Positions 17,693 to 27,594 of a stretch of DNA of 43,378 nucleotides are shown here, one piece after another. This DNA is from Parasphingorhabdus sp. (GTDB lineage: Bacteria > Pseudomonadota > Alphaproteobacteria > Sphingomonadales > Sphingomonadaceae), in contig JAUCYS010000020.1 of the NCBI GenBank assembly GCA_030373505.1, positions 1 through 43,378 on the forward strand, given 5' to 3'. Below the pieces are notes generated by a model. It was not told the DNA's origin, made no database searches, and saw nothing but the letters and a program-made list of their open reading frames with translations. Both the position numbers and the translations under genes were made by a program. How positions within the stretch are numbered: the stretch's first letter is position 1; every line of letters begins with the position of its first letter.

Positions 17693-17853
17693 CAGCTGCT
17701 GGACCCGATCTTGACGATGGTAATCAGATAAAACAGGACAACCATGAACATCAGCAGGCCGGCCATGATCACCGCCCGCTGCTTCTGCCGGGCCTGATAG
17801 GCACGCTGCTCTTCGGGGCTCATCGGTGCCTTGTTGGGGTCAATCTCGCTCAT
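17692..17853 (-). CDS. Small single-helix membrane protein of the cox operon
   Basis: 53 residues, starting [20 protein letters not shown] and ending in VKIGSSS. A charged N-terminal arm (about 1-27) precedes one membrane helix (about 28-48). It is locked into the operon: its ATG overlaps the ctaB stop (ATGA) and its stop overlaps the ctaG start (TGATG). Comparable tiny genes between ctaB and ctaG occur in other alphaproteobacteria (sometimes called coxF); I use no symbol because I cannot align them here. Probably an oxidase assembly or small structural subunit. Confidence 0.85.
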   Translation of the reverse strand: MSEIDPNKAPMSPEEQRAYQARQKQRAVIMAGLLMFMVVLFYLITIVKIGSSS

Positions 17854-18767
17854 GCCAGGATCATCCGGTCGGCGACAAGGGCTGCGAACAGCGCAAACAG
17901 ATAGAGAATCGAGAATTTGAACAGACGCTTCTCGGCCGCCATGTCTTTTGGCTCCGATGTCGTGCTACGCGCAACCTGCCAGGCAAGCGCGCAGAATATG
18001 CCGCTCAGCACGATCGCAGAGCCACCATAGATGGCACCGGCCAGGCCGAGCACGAACGGCGCTACGGCGACGGCGGCCAGCACCAGGCTGTAGCCGAATA
18101 TCTGGTGGCGGGTCGACCGGCGACCGGCAACCACCGGCATCATCGGCACCCCGGCCTTGGAATAGTCGCTGTTGACGAACAGCGCGAGCGCCCAGAAATG
18201 CGGCGGCGTCCAGAAAAAGATGATCGAGAACAGCAGCACCGGCATCAGCGTCACGTCGCCGGTCACCGCAGCCCAGCCGATCGCTGGTGGAAAGGCACCC
18301 GCGGCTCCACCGATCACGATATTCTGCGGCGTGCTGCGCTTCAGCCAGATGGTATAGACCACGGCGTAGAAAAAGATCGAAAAGGCCAGAAAGGCAGCGC
18401 TGAACCAGTTCACCGCAACGCCCATCAGCAGCACCGAAAAGACCGAAAGGCCGATGCCGAAATGTAGCGCGGTTTCCCGGTCCATCCGCCCGGCGGGCAG
18501 CGGCCGCTGGCTGGTCCGCTTCATCACCGCGTCGATATCGGATTCATACCACTGGTTGAGCGCGGCCGAAGCCCCTGCCCCCAGGCTGATCGCGAGGATC
18601 GCGGTAAAGCCGATCACCGGATGGATCGATCCCGGCGCCGCCAGCAATCCGCAGAGCGCGGTAAAAATGACCAGCGACATCACGCGCGGCTTGGTCAGCG
18701 CAAAGAGATCCCTTGCGCTGGCCAAACCGTCTATTCTGTGTGACGCGATGGTCATATTGCTATCCAA
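17850..18767 (-). CDS. ctaB: Protoheme IX farnesyltransferase (haem O synthase)
   Basis: UbiA-family prenyltransferase adding farnesyl to haem b to give haem O, precursor of haem a for this oxidase. 305 residues and about nine membrane helices. The two Asp-rich motifs are [20 protein letters not shown] (first) and the second-loop [15 protein letters not shown]. Lies 20 bp after ctaD. Start ATG at 18767; M5 is a possible alternative. Confidence 0.95.
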   Translation of the reverse strand: MDSNMTIASHRIDGLASARDLFALTKPRVMSLVIFTALCGLLAAPGSIHPVIGFTAILAISLGAGASAALNQWYESDIDAVMKRTSQRPLPAGRMDRETALHFGIGLSVFSVLLMGVAVNWFSAAFLAFSIFFYAVVYTIWLKRSTPQNIVIGGAAGAFPPAIGWAAVTGDVTLMPVLLFSIIFFWTPPHFWALALFVNSDYSKAGVPMMPVVAGRRSTRHQIFGYSLVLAAVAVAPFVLGLAGAIYGGSAIVLSGIFCALAWQVARSTTSEPKDMAAEKRLFKFSILYLFALFAALVADRMILA

Positions 18768-18787
18768 GCCTTCGACTGGACCTCAGA

Positions 18788-20461
18788 TCACTTGATCTGC
18801 GGCAGGGTTTCGAACTGGTGGAACGGCGGCGGGCTGGACAGGGTCCATTCCAGCGTCGTTGCGCCTTCGCCCCAGTAATTGCCTACTGCCTTGCGTCCCG
18901 CCAGCAGCGAGTAGCCGATGTTGACGAAGAAGATCAGCACGCCAACCAGCATCACGGCATAGCCGATCGAGCTGATCTGGTTCCAGTAAGCGAACTGCTC
19001 CGGATAGTCGGCATAGCGGCGTGGCATGCCCTGCTGGCCGAGGAAATGCTGCGGGAAGAACAGGATGTTCACGCCGATGAAGAAAATCCAGAAATGGAGC
19101 TGCCCCAGCAGTTCGTTGTACATCCGGCCCGACATTTTCGGGAACCAGTAGTAGAAGCCGGCGAAGATCGAGAAGACCGCACCCAGCGACAGCACATAGT
19201 GGAAGTGAGCAACCACATAATAAGTGTCATGCAGGTTGTCGTCGATACCGCCATTGGCCAGCACAACACCGGTCACGCCGCCCACGGTGAACATGAAGAT
19301 GAACCCAAGCGCCCACATCATCGGCGTCTTGAACGTCATCGAGCCGCCCCACATGGTCGCAATCCAGGAGAAGATCTTGATGCCGGTCGGCACAGCGATC
19401 ACCATCGTCGCTGCGGTGAAATACATTTTCACGTTAACCGACATGCCGGTGGTGAACATATGGTGCGCCCAGACCACGAAGCCGACAACGCCGATCGCGA
19501 CCATGGCATAGGCCATGCCGAGATAACCGAACACCGGCTTGCGGCTGAAGGTCGAGACGATATGGCTGATCATGCCGAAACCGGGCAGGATCATGATATA
19601 GACTTCCGGGTGACCGAAGAACCAGAACAGATGCTGGTAGAGCACCGGATCGCCACCGCCTGCGGCATCATAGAAGGTCGTGCCGAAATTGCGGTCGGTC
19701 AGCAGCATCGTGATCGCGGCCGCCAGCACGGGCAGCGACAGCAACAGCAGGAAGGCGGTAACCAGAACCGACCAGACGAACAAAGGCATTTTGTGCAGGG
19801 TCATGCCCGGCGCACGCATGTTGAAGATGGTGGTGATGAAGTTGATCGCACCCAGAATGGAGGATGCGCCAGCAAGGTGGAGTGACAGAATCGCCATGTC
19901 CACCGCCGGGCCAGCCGAACCGCTGGTCGACAGCGGCGCGTAGACGGTCCAGCCGGTGCCGGCACCAAGGCCGGTACCACCCGGAACGAAGGTCGAACCG
20001 AACAGCAGCAGGAAGGCGGGAACCAGCAGCCAGAAGCTGACATTGTTCATCCGCGGGAAAGCCATGTCAGGCGCGCCGATCATCAGCGGGACAAACCAGT
20101 TGCCGAAGCCGCCGATCATTGCCGGCATGACCATGAAGAAGACCATGATCAGGCCGTGCGCAGTAATCAGCACGTTCCACAAGTGATAGGCCTCATCCAG
20201 CGATGCTTCGCCGCCGCCCATCATGCCATTGTGAGCGGTCGCCCACATCTGCAGATATTGAATGCCGGGCTCTGCCAGCTCGAGCCGCATCAGACCGGAA
20301 ATTGCGCCGCCGATGATGCCAGCAACGATAGCGAAAATCAGGTAAAGTGTACCGATATCCTTGTGGTTGGTCGACATGAACCAGCGCTGGAAAAAGGCTG
20401 GCTTGTGATCCGCGTCATGCGCGTGATCGTCGATATGGCCATCTGCTGTGATTGTTGTCAT
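18788..20461 (-). CDS. ctaD: Cytochrome c oxidase subunit I (aa3-type)
   Basis: 557-residue, 12-helix catalytic subunit. Haem a/a3 and CuB ligands are all present: [15 protein letters not shown] (low-spin haem His), [14 protein letters not shown] (CuB His and cross-linked Tyr), [10 protein letters not shown] (CuB His-His), and [14 protein letters not shown] (haem a3 and haem a His). Proton-channel D-pathway and K-pathway residues look intact, so this is an A-type enzyme. Follows ctaC by 11 bp. Confidence 0.97.
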   Translation of the reverse strand: MTTITADGHIDDHAHDADHKPAFFQRWFMSTNHKDIGTLYLIFAIVAGIIGGAISGLMRLELAEPGIQYLQMWATAHNGMMGGGEASLDEAYHLWNVLITAHGLIMVFFMVMPAMIGGFGNWFVPLMIGAPDMAFPRMNNVSFWLLVPAFLLLFGSTFVPGGTGLGAGTGWTVYAPLSTSGSAGPAVDMAILSLHLAGASSILGAINFITTIFNMRAPGMTLHKMPLFVWSVLVTAFLLLLSLPVLAAAITMLLTDRNFGTTFYDAAGGGDPVLYQHLFWFFGHPEVYIMILPGFGMISHIVSTFSRKPVFGYLGMAYAMVAIGVVGFVVWAHHMFTTGMSVNVKMYFTAATMVIAVPTGIKIFSWIATMWGGSMTFKTPMMWALGFIFMFTVGGVTGVVLANGGIDDNLHDTYYVVAHFHYVLSLGAVFSIFAGFYYWFPKMSGRMYNELLGQLHFWIFFIGVNILFFPQHFLGQQGMPRRYADYPEQFAYWNQISSIGYAVMLVGVLIFFVNIGYSLLAGRKAVGNYWGEGATTLEWTLSSPPPFHQFETLPQIK

Positions 20462-20472
20462 TGCACTTACCC

Positions 20473-21549
20473 TTATTGCGTAACTGGCGCGGAAGCGGAC
20501 GGTGCGGTCGCTCCAGTGGAATCAGATGCCGGGACCATTTCCGGCGCGACAACGGTCGAGGTTTCTTCCTCGGCACCGCGGCCTTCAGCGCTGACTTCAT
20601 TCATCGCCGCCTCGCCCTTCACCGTGCCGCCATTGGCGCGCACCCAATTGTCGAATTTTTCCTGCGAAAGAACCTCGACCGTGATCGGCATGAAACCGTG
20701 ACGCGCGCCGCAAAGCTCGGAGCACTGGCCGTAATAAACGCCTTCGCGGTCGATCTGAAGAACCTTTTCATTGATCCGTCCGGGCACCGCGTCGAGCTTG
20801 AACCAGGCCGAAGGAATGGCAAAGCTGTGAATGACGTCGGCTGCGGTGATCAGCAGCTTGACCGGCTTGCCCACCGGAATAACCATCCGGTTGTCGGCAG
20901 CCAGCTGGTGCGGTTCGCCGCGCGCTGCCGCTTCTTCTTCCGACAGCATGTTGGAAATGATTTCGAAATCGCCATTGTCGGGATAGCTGTAGCCCCAATA
21001 CCACTGGTATCCGGTCACTTTCACGGTCAGCGCATCTTCCGGTGCCGGCTCGAACTGCCGAGCCAGCAGGCTGATCGACGGCACCGCGATAACCACGAGG
21101 ATCAAGACCGGGATGACCGTCCAGATGATTTCGATGAACGTATTATGCGTTGTTTTCGACGGCTCGGGGTTGGCACCGCGGCGGAACCGCACAACGACCC
21201 AGAACAACAGGCCGAGAACGACAAGGCTCACGCCCACCATCATCGGCACCAGAATTGCACTGTTGATCCAGTGCGCCGTTTCACCGGTCGGGCTGAACTG
21301 CTGCTGAAAATCGATATTGCCATCGACCGGCATGCCAATGCCGGGAGTCGGCTTCATCGGTGTATAAAGAGCAGGATCCAGTCCGGATGCGGGCGCTTCG
21401 GCCGCTGCCGGGGCGTCTGCCGATTCCACCGCGCTCGCTGCAGCCGGATCAACGACGGGCGCTGCCGGCAAGGCTTCCTGCGCCGACAATGCCGTCGGCG
21501 TGAGAATCAGGCCGATCGCCAGAATCCAAGCTTTCAAAAAATGAGTCAT
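20473..21549 (-). CDS. ctaC: Cytochrome c oxidase subunit II
   Basis: 358 residues: signal peptide (about 1-23, ending ALSAQ), an Ala/Pro-rich linker, two membrane helices (about 89-110 and 130-150) and a periplasmic cupredoxin domain. The CuA site is complete: His in [11 protein letters not shown] context plus [12 protein letters not shown] (two Cys, Glu, His, Met). No cytochrome c domain is fused. A C-terminal tail of about 50 residues rich in Glu, Ser and Ala is longer than usual. First gene of the long minus-strand operon; its promoter must lie in 21550-21788. Confidence 0.96.
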   Translation of the reverse strand: MTHFLKAWILAIGLILTPTALSAQEALPAAPVVDPAAASAVESADAPAAAEAPASGLDPALYTPMKPTPGIGMPVDGNIDFQQQFSPTGETAHWINSAILVPMMVGVSLVVLGLLFWVVVRFRRGANPEPSKTTHNTFIEIIWTVIPVLILVVIAVPSISLLARQFEPAPEDALTVKVTGYQWYWGYSYPDNGDFEIISNMLSEEEAAARGEPHQLAADNRMVIPVGKPVKLLITAADVIHSFAIPSAWFKLDAVPGRINEKVLQIDREGVYYGQCSELCGARHGFMPITVEVLSQEKFDNWVRANGGTVKGEAAMNEVSAEGRGAEEETSTVVAPEMVPASDSTGATAPSASAPVTQ

Positions 21550-21788
21550 ATATCGCTCAACCCTATCTTACCCCAAGTTTCGGTAGTTTTCCGGCAATGA
21601 CACACCATATGGAATCAGCGAGCCCGGCCTGGATATAGTCCGATTGGGGCGGCTTATAGGCATGGTTGCCGTAAGCCTCAAGCTACCGAATAGATATTTT
21701 TTCAGTTTTTTGGCTTTAATTTATCTGGCATTGCGGTGGCAACATGCCCATTTGGGCAGGACCATGGACCATAAGGCGGGATGATAGA

Positions 21789-22382
21789 GTGACCGAAGAA
21801 GAGATTTTAGCCGAATTCCGGGCGAGCGATGCCCTACTGGAAGGGCATTTCATTCTGTCATCCGGTCGCCACGGTGCCCAATATCTGCAATGTGCCCGGC
21901 TGCTGATGAACCCGAAACGCGCCGCGCGCATTGCCTCGGCCCTGGCCGACAAACTGCCCGGAAATATCCGCCGTTCGATCGACGTCGTGGTCTCGCCGGC
22001 GATGGGCGGCGTGATCATCGGTCATGAAATGGGCCGCGCGCTCGATCTCGACGCACTGTTTCTGGAGCGGCCCGAGGGCACTTTCGAACTGCGCCGCGGC
22101 TTCCGTCTGGAACCCGGCCAGAAAGTATTGATGATGGAAGATGTGGTGACCACCGGCCTGTCATCTCGCGAAGCCATCCAGGCGATCCGCGACGCGGGCG
22201 GCGAGGTGATTGCCGCCGGTGCCCTGATCGACCGGTCAAATGGCGCCGCGCAATTTGACGTGCCCTTCTTCCCGCTGGTGACGCTCGACGTACCTTCTTA
22301 TGCCGCCGATGACCTGCCCCCCGAACTGGCAGCGATTCCCGCGATCAAGCCGGGCAGCCGCGCGGAAATACCAGCCGCGTGA
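21789..22382 (+). CDS. pyrE: Orotate phosphoribosyltransferase
   Basis: Makes OMP from orotate and PRPP in pyrimidine synthesis. 197 residues from GTG 21789 ([21 protein letters not shown]); a longer frame from ATG 21744 carries unrelated residues. Family motifs: [19 protein letters not shown] near the N-terminus and the PRPP loop [17 protein letters not shown]. Two ATGs just upstream are out of frame, so the GTG start rests on homology; AAGGCGGG lies about 10 bases before it. Confidence 0.92.
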   Translation: MTEEEILAEFRASDALLEGHFILSSGRHGAQYLQCARLLMNPKRAARIASALADKLPGNIRRSIDVVVSPAMGGVIIGHEMGRALDLDALFLERPEGTFELRRGFRLEPGQKVLMMEDVVTTGLSSREAIQAIRDAGGEVIAAGALIDRSNGAAQFDVPFFPLVTLDVPSYAADDLPPELAAIPAIKPGSRAEIPAA

Positions 22383-23119
22383 CCACGACAAGCCAGCATC
22401 CGCTTCGCCTTGGCGTCAATATCGATCATGTCGCCACGATCCGTAACGCCCGCGGCGGCGATCATCCGCAGCCGGTGCGCGCGGCGCTGATGGCAGCCGA
22501 AGCCGGAGCGGACGGCATTACCGCCCATCTCCGCGAGGACCGTCGCCATATCCGCGATGACGACCTGTCGGTGCTGATGGACACGCTCACGATTCCGCTC
22601 AATCTGGAAATGGCCGCAACCGACGAGATGCTGGCGATCGCGCTGCGCCACAAGCCGCACGCCGCCTGTATCGTCCCGGAAAATCGCGAGGAACGGACCA
22701 CCGAGGGCGGACTGGATGCCGCCGGCCAGCATAATCGGCTGGCTGATTTTGTCGGCCAGCTGAAAGAAGCGAATATCCGCGTCAGCCTGTTCATCGAACC
22801 CGACCCGCGCCAGATCGAGGCCGCCATCCGCCTCGGCGCGCCGGTGGTCGAATTCCATACCGGTCGCTATGCCGAGCTGGTCGGCAGCGAGCGCGAGGCC
22901 GAATTGCGCCGAATATCCGATGCCGCAGCGCTGGCAGCGAAAAACGGCATTGAACCCCATGCTGGTCACGGTCTGACCTTCGACAATGTGGTGCCGATCG
23001 CGGCGATCCCGCAACTCAAGGAACTGAACATCGGCCATTTCCTGATCGGCGAAGCCATTTTTCATGGACTCGAGGGCAGCATCAAGCAGATGCGCGCGCT
23101 GATGGATGATGCCCGGTGA
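22379..23119 (+). CDS. pdxJ: Pyridoxine 5'-phosphate synthase
   Basis: Condenses 3-amino-1-hydroxyacetone phosphate with deoxyxylulose 5-phosphate to give PNP (vitamin B6). 246 residues, TIM barrel. Characteristic pieces: [33 protein letters not shown], and [16 protein letters not shown] with [18 protein letters not shown] at the end. GTG start overlaps the pyrE stop (GTGA), so translation is coupled. Confidence 0.96.
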   Translation: MTTTSQHPLRLGVNIDHVATIRNARGGDHPQPVRAALMAAEAGADGITAHLREDRRHIRDDDLSVLMDTLTIPLNLEMAATDEMLAIALRHKPHAACIVPENREERTTEGGLDAAGQHNRLADFVGQLKEANIRVSLFIEPDPRQIEAAIRLGAPVVEFHTGRYAELVGSEREAELRRISDAAALAAKNGIEPHAGHGLTFDNVVPIAAIPQLKELNIGHFLIGEAIFHGLEGSIKQMRALMDDAR

Positions 23120-23135
23120 TCATGGCGCCAACTCT

Positions 23136-23272
23136 TTCCTCCCCATCACAGATGGGGAGGGGGACCGCCCGAACGGTGGTGGAGGGGCCCCTCGCCCCGA
23201 ACACCGATCCTGACCTCGGCCCCTCCGTCGCCTCCGGCGCCACCTCCCCACAGCTCCGCTGCAGGGAGGATT
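23136..23272. repeat. Dispersed palindromic repeat doublet between pdxJ and acpS
   Basis: Begins with a perfect 10-bp hairpin (CCTCCCCATC at 23138-23147, loop ACA, GATGGGGAGG at 23151-23160). It continues with a GGAGGGGC-type arm (about 23180-23190) that is repeated inverted at 23218-23228 as GCCCCTCC, and a closing CACCTCCCC. Such units are common between genes in sphingomonads. The right end (CAGGGAGGATTT) supplies the acpS ribosome site. Confidence 0.75.
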
Positions 23273-23276
23273 TCAT

Positions 23277-23678
23277 ATGATCATCGGCCTCGGCTCCGAC
23301 CTCTGCAATATCGAGCGCATCCAGAATTCACTCGACCGCTTTGGCGAGCGCTTTGAAAATCGTGTGTTCACCGAACTCGAGCGTGCCAAGGCGGCACGAC
23401 GGCCGTTCACCAAGGCGGGTACCTACGCCAAGCGCTTCGCCGCCAAGGAAGCCTATTCCAAGGCGGTCGGCACCGGTTTCCGCGCCGGCGTGTTCATGAA
23501 GGACATCGGCGTCATCAATGCCAAAAGCGGCGCCCCGACGCTGGCGCTCACCGGCGGCGCCAAAAAACGCCTCGACGCGCTGACTCCGGCAGGATATGAG
23601 GCCTTTGTTCATCTCACACTCACCGACGATCATCCATGGGCACAGGCATTCGTGATCATTGAAGCCCACCCGCTTTAG
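23277..23678 (+). CDS. acpS: Holo-[acyl-carrier-protein] synthase
   Basis: Transfers phosphopantetheine from CoA to acyl carrier protein. 133 residues, the normal trimeric AcpS size. Motifs: [13 protein letters not shown] with Mg-binding Asp8, and [17 protein letters not shown] with the second acidic ligand (Glu) and Lys. Start at 23277 follows GGGAGG seven bases upstream, a site contained in the preceding repeat. 13 or 40 bp before lepB. Confidence 0.95.
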   Translation: MIIGLGSDLCNIERIQNSLDRFGERFENRVFTELERAKAARRPFTKAGTYAKRFAAKEAYSKAVGTGFRAGVFMKDIGVINAKSGAPTLALTGGAKKRLDALTPAGYEAFVHLTLTDDHPWAQAFVIIEAHPL

Positions 23679-23691
23679 GACCGCGCGTCGC

Positions 23692-24588
23692 ATGGACCAG
23701 GAAACCAGAGACAGAAATATGGCACTCGATAATACCGCCGACAGCAAGACCAGCGACAAACCCGAAAAGGAAAAGACCGACTGGATCGGCGAGATCAAGA
23801 GCATCGCGCTGCTGCTGCTGGCGGTGCTGGCCTTTCACAGCCTGGTCGCCAAGCCCTTCTATATCCCCTCGGTTTCGATGATGCCCGGCCTGCTGGTCGG
23901 CGACCGGCTGATCGTCAGCAAATATGCCTATGGCTGGTCCTGGGTTTCGCCCACCTTCCATATCGTCCCGCGCGTATCGGGCCGTCTGTTCGGCAAGATG
24001 CCGGAACGCGGCGACGTCGTGATCCTGACCCCGCGGGACCAGAGCAGCGACTATATCAAGCGGGTGATCGGCCTGCCCGGCGACACGATCGAACTGCGCG
24101 GCGGCCAGGTGTTCCTCAACGGAGTGGCCGTCCGCCAGGACGTCCAGCCAGACCTGCAGGTCCCGATCGACGCCAACAATCCTTGCAACCCGCAAGAATT
24201 CCCGGGTGCCCGCGGCGTCGATGCCGACGGCAATGCGGTGTGCAACCTGCCGATCCTGCGCGAAACGCTGCCCAATGGCGTCAGCTACAATATTATCGAT
24301 CTCGGCCCGCAATATACCGATGATGTGGCGCCGGTGCAGATTCCGGAAGGCCAGGTCTACCTGCTGGGCGACAACCGCGATCTCAGCGCCGACAGCCGGG
24401 TCTCAAGCCCGCTGGGCCTGGGTGGTCCGATCCCGTGGGAAAATATCGGCGGCCGGGCGGAATTCATCACCTTCTCGCTCGACGGCACGACCTCGCTCAA
24501 TCCGCTGACCTGGTTCAGCTCGTTCCGCAGCGGGCGCGCCGGCCTCAGCCTGCGCCCCGACAAGGCAGCGGTGACACCCGCGAAATAG
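23692..24588 (+). CDS. lepB: Signal peptidase I
   Basis: Inner-membrane serine protease cleaving Sec/Tat signal peptides. One N-terminal helix (about 37-54) after a lysine-rich arm, then the S26 domain. Counting from ATG 23719, catalytic Ser53 is in IPSVSMMPG and Lys114 in DYIKRVIGLPGD; the box E motif is YLLGDNRDLSADSR. Start unclear: ATG 23692 has AGGA 11 bases upstream, ATG 23719 starts the family-like charged arm but has no clear site; the catalytic core is unaffected. A Cys-containing insertion (NNPCNPQEFPGARG) between boxes D and E is as in other alphaproteobacteria. Confidence 0.92.
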   Translation: MDQETRDRNMALDNTADSKTSDKPEKEKTDWIGEIKSIALLLLAVLAFHSLVAKPFYIPSVSMMPGLLVGDRLIVSKYAYGWSWVSPTFHIVPRVSGRLFGKMPERGDVVILTPRDQSSDYIKRVIGLPGDTIELRGGQVFLNGVAVRQDVQPDLQVPIDANNPCNPQEFPGARGVDADGNAVCNLPILRETLPNGVSYNIIDLGPQYTDDVAPVQIPEGQVYLLGDNRDLSADSRVSSPLGLGGPIPWENIGGRAEFITFSLDGTTSLNPLTWFSSFRSGRAGLSLRPDKAAVTPAK

Positions 24589-24595
24589 GCGAAGA

Positions 24596-25525
24596 CTAGA
24601 GCCGCAAGCCTGCGGTTTCGTCGAGCCCGGCCATGATGTTGAGATTCTGCACGGCGGCGCCCGAGGCGCCCTTGCCGAGATTGTCGAGCCGCGCGATCAG
24701 CCGGGCGTGATAGCCCCCGGCATTGCCGCAGACAAACAGCTCCAGCTTGTCGGTGGCCGCGTCATTCTCGCTGATCAGCAGTTCCGTCCGCTCGCCCCTG
24801 CCCTCGACCGAAACGATCTTCGAACCGGCATAAAAATCGCTCAGTTCTTCCAGCAGCTGCTCGGCAGTCACCGATCCGATCGGACCGAGATGCAGCGGGA
24901 TGTCGACCAGCATCCCGCGAAAGGCGCGGATCACCGACGGCGCGAAGATGACATCATGGGTCAGGCCGCCATGGCGTTTCATTTCCGCCAGATGCTTGTG
25001 ATCCAGACTCAGACCATAGGCGCGGAACGCCAGATCGGGTTCCGCCGCAAAGCGCTCGATCAGCGCCTTGCCGCCACCGGAATAGCCCGACACCGCGTTC
25101 ATCACATAGGGCCAGTCTGCCGGCAGCAGTCCGCTGGCGATCAGCGGCGCGACCAGCGCCAGAAAGCCGGTCGGATAGCAACCGGGGTTGGAGACAAAGC
25201 GCGCATTGGCGATTGCCTCACGCTGACCGGCGCGAAATTCGGCAAAGCCATAGGCCCAGCCCTCGGCGGTGCGGTGAGCGGTCGAGGCGTCGATGATCCG
25301 CGTGCGGTCATTGTCGACCATCGCCACCGCTTCGATCGCCGCATCATCGGGCAGGCAGAGGATGACAAAATCACTCTCGTTGATCGCCGCCCGCCGCGCC
25401 GCCGGATCCTTGCGCTCCGCTTCCGGCAGCTGGACCAGCGAAAATTCTTCCCGCCCGGACAGCCGCTCGGCAATTTCCAGCCCGGTCGTGCCCACGGCAC
25501 CGTCGATAAAGATCGTCTTCGTCAT
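24596..25525 (-). CDS. argC: N-acetyl-gamma-glutamyl-phosphate reductase (short type 2)
   Basis: NADPH-dependent step of arginine synthesis. 309 residues, the shorter AGPR form; N-terminal Rossmann start IFIDGAVGTTGLEIAERL and catalytic Cys116 in VSNPGCYPTGFLAL. ATG 25525 preceded by GAGG at six bases. It begins 8 bp after the NlpC/P60 gene and converges on lepB with a 7-bp gap, leaving no room for a separate terminator. Confidence 0.94.
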   Translation of the reverse strand: MTKTIFIDGAVGTTGLEIAERLSGREEFSLVQLPEAERKDPAARRAAINESDFVILCLPDDAAIEAVAMVDNDRTRIIDASTAHRTAEGWAYGFAEFRAGQREAIANARFVSNPGCYPTGFLALVAPLIASGLLPADWPYVMNAVSGYSGGGKALIERFAAEPDLAFRAYGLSLDHKHLAEMKRHGGLTHDVIFAPSVIRAFRGMLVDIPLHLGPIGSVTAEQLLEELSDFYAGSKIVSVEGRGERTELLISENDAATDKLELFVCGNAGGYHARLIARLDNLGKGASGAAVQNLNIMAGLDETAGLRL

Positions 25526-25533
25526 AGTCAGCC

Positions 25534-26460
25534 TCAGGACAGCCGTTTGCGCGCCAGCACCGGCTGATCATGGTCAGCCGCATAGCGTGCGACCACATCG
25601 GCGAGCGGCTCGATCGCCACCTGCATCCGGTGAGAACCGGCGTGGATGATCCGCTCCTTGTCGACCATCAGGCCGACATGATTCGGGAAAAATACCAGAT
25701 CGCCGCGGCGCAATTCCTCGCCCTCGCCGATCTCCTCGCCGAGCGCCGCCTGCTGCTGGTCGCTGTCGCGCGGCGCGGCAACGCCGGTCAGCATCAGAAT
25801 CATCTGGATCAGGCCCGAACAATCCAGCCCGTCGCCGCTGCGTCCGCCCCACAGATAGGGCGCGCCGATCAGCTGCTCGGCCAGCGCCGCCGTCCCGTTA
25901 CTGCCGTCGAACACCACCTTGGTGCCGATCGGCTGGACATGGCGGACATGGACAAAGCCCTTGCCGGTCTTCAGATAGGAGCCGCATTCGCTCGGCTCGC
26001 CGCAGGCAATCCGCGCACCCATCGGCAGCCGCTTCATCACGCCGGACTTGAAATCCGGCTCGATGAAGATCAGCGCCGCGCGCGCCGACACGAGATGGGT
26101 CGGCTCCGGCGTCTTCTTCCGGTGCTGCAGCGCATGGACCGGCACATAGCCGACATAGCTGTCATGGCCGCAATAGCCCCAGGCCCAGTCGCCGGCGATA
26201 TCGAGCACGTGAAAATCCTCGCCGTGCAGCAGTTCGGAAACCGCTTCATGATCCTTGCCGCTCTGCTTGCGGAGCATCGCCTTGGGCGCGGAACAGCGCA
26301 TCGGCATCGGTTCGGCATAGTGCGGCGCAAACATCTTGCCGGCCAAAGCGATGTCCGCCAGGTCGCCGCGATGCGCGGTGGTCCGGGGGTCGAATTGCCC
26401 TTCCGGCCCGTTCAGCACGAATTTCGCGTGCGCGCCTGTATCTGCAGTTTCCATATCCAT
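25534..26460 (-). CDS. NlpC/P60 (C40) peptidoglycan peptidase with SH3 domains
   Basis: About 308 residues. An N-terminal region and two bacterial SH3-like segments (about 30-170, including AGDWAWGYCGHDSYVGYVPVH) precede the C40 papain-like domain. The catalytic Cys is in APYLWGGRSGDGLDCSGL and the His in DLVFFPNHVGLMV, followed by IIHAGSH. Cleaves D-Glu/DAP-type peptide bonds in the family. Start either ATG 26460 or 26454; the frame is open to 26535 but that part is not family-like. No signal peptide visible, resembling the cytoplasmic recycling or DUF-type P60 enzymes. Confidence 0.88.
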   Translation of the reverse strand: MDMETADTGAHAKFVLNGPEGQFDPRTTAHRGDLADIALAGKMFAPHYAEPMPMRCSAPKAMLRKQSGKDHEAVSELLHGEDFHVLDIAGDWAWGYCGHDSYVGYVPVHALQHRKKTPEPTHLVSARAALIFIEPDFKSGVMKRLPMGARIACGEPSECGSYLKTGKGFVHVRHVQPIGTKVVFDGSNGTAALAEQLIGAPYLWGGRSGDGLDCSGLIQMILMLTGVAAPRDSDQQQAALGEEIGEGEELRRGDLVFFPNHVGLMVDKERIIHAGSHRMQVAIEPLADVVARYAADHDQPVLARKRLS

Positions 26461-26646
26461 GCGTCCAGAATTCCCAATAGCGTAAAAATGCCCGTTGCTC
26501 TGCGGCTTGTGCGCCCTGTTGCAAAGCTGTGACAATCGACCGCCTTTAGACGACCCGGGGGCGGTTAATCAAGCGGTGTCGCGGCGAGGCAGCGAGCGGG
26601 CAGATGGCGCGCTCCGGTTTTCCCGACGCTCGTCCTTTCATTCATA

Positions 26647-26680
26647 TTGACATCGATATAATTCGTTGCGTATACACAAC
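26647..26680 (+). promoter_or_regulatory. Promoter with overlapping operator for the Xre regulator
   Basis: A perfect -35 TTGACA (26647-26652) and a -10 TATACA (26671-26676, 18-bp spacer). A 16-bp palindrome GTTGCGTATACACAAC (26665-26680; 14 of 16 positions symmetric) covers the -10. It lies 28 bp before the ATG of the Xre gene. The placement fits autorepression by that regulator; that the regulator binds here is inference. Confidence 0.7.
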
Positions 26681-26707
26681 AAATAATATCTCTTAAACGG
26701 CAGTCAT

Positions 26708-26968
26708 ATGAATAATCTCTACAACCGCATCGCTGTTTTCCGGGCCGAGCGCGGCACCTCGCGCCGCGAGCTGGCCGAGGCGGTGGGAGTCAACAACCAG
26801 ACGATCGGCTATCTCGAGCGCGGCGATTACAAACCCAGCCTCGAGCTGGCGATGAAGATCGCCGCCTATTTCGACGTACCGGTCGAACTGCTCTTTTCCT
26901 TCAAGCCTTTCGAATCCGTTGCCAACACCTTGCGCCGCGCCGCCGCGGCAGGAGATCTATCCCAATGA
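26708..26968 (+). CDS. Small Xre/HTH_3 transcriptional regulator
   Basis: 86 residues, essentially one helix-turn-helix of the Cro/C1 type: IAVFRAERGTSRRELAEAVGVNNQTIGYLERGDYKPSLELAMKIA, as in YozG-like regulators, with a short tail (FKPFESVANTLRRAA). It overlaps the membrane protein downstream (ATGA), the common arrangement of a small Xre regulator with a DUF2178-like membrane partner. A palindrome covers its own -10. Confidence 0.9.
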   Translation: MNNLYNRIAVFRAERGTSRRELAEAVGVNNQTIGYLERGDYKPSLELAMKIAAYFDVPVELLFSFKPFESVANTLRRAAAAGDLSQ

Positions 26969-27474
26969 CCTTGCTCGAACATATGGACCGCCTCGTCTAC
27001 GCCAGCCGCCTTGACCGGATCGTCTTCATGCAGTTTCAGCCACGCACGCTGCGCTGGATCCCGCTCCTTGTCGTCGCCGCCCTCGTCGCCGGCTATGTGA
27101 TACTGGCGCGAACGCCGAGCGTGTTCGTCCGCGACTTCTGGATCGGCTGGCTGCTGTTCTATGGCGCGGTGCTGGCGGCCTATTTCGTCCGGCTGGCCGG
27201 CCCGCGCTTCACCCCGACCGCGCGGAATCCGCTCGACGAGCGCGAGCTGACGGTCAAGGTGCGCGCGCATGCCATCGCCGGGATGCTGCTCGCCGGCATG
27301 ACGATGCTCGGCTGCTTCTACATGGCTACCGCCGGCTTGCCGGGACTGTGGCACCCGCAAGGCTGGTATGACTGGTTCAATCTCGGCTTCGCGATCCAGG
27401 CCGCCGCCGTGCTGTTGCCGACCTGGGTCGCCAGCTGGCTGGAGCCGAGAGCCGCCGACGATTCGGAGGAATGA
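26965..27474 (+). CDS. Four-helix membrane protein paired with Xre regulator
   Basis: 169 residues with four predicted membrane helices (about 33-50, 60-78, 103-122, 138-157) and an internal NPLDERELTVKVRAHA segment between helices 2 and 3, resembling the DERE motif of DUF2178-type proteins. Start overlaps the regulator's stop. Function unknown; in such pairs the membrane protein may modulate the regulator, but no direct evidence is here. Confidence 0.8.
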   Translation: MTLLEHMDRLVYASRLDRIVFMQFQPRTLRWIPLLVVAALVAGYVILARTPSVFVRDFWIGWLLFYGAVLAAYFVRLAGPRFTPTARNPLDERELTVKVRAHAIAGMLLAGMTMLGCFYMATAGLPGLWHPQGWYDWFNLGFAIQAAAVLLPTWVASWLEPRAADDSEE

Positions 27475-27522
27475 CGGCACCGGCGCCCCGGGCGACCCGA
27501 CACAGCACTGCGCCTGACAATG

Positions 27523-27551
27523 AAAAACCGGAGGCACGAAGCCCCCGGTTT
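27523..27551 (-). terminator. Terminator after outer-membrane protein gene
   Basis: Minus strand: 11-bp stem (AAACCGGGGGC with GCCTCCGGTTT, one G-U; plus-strand arms 27525-27535 and 27541-27551), 5-nt loop, then a T-run (TTTTTCA). It lies about 45 bp beyond the stop of the 27595 gene. May also stop the convergent transcript of the membrane protein ending at 27474. Confidence 0.85.
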
Positions 27552-27594
27552 CCTTGAGCCTGGCAGAAATTACCCTGCGTTCGCGCGTTCCGTT

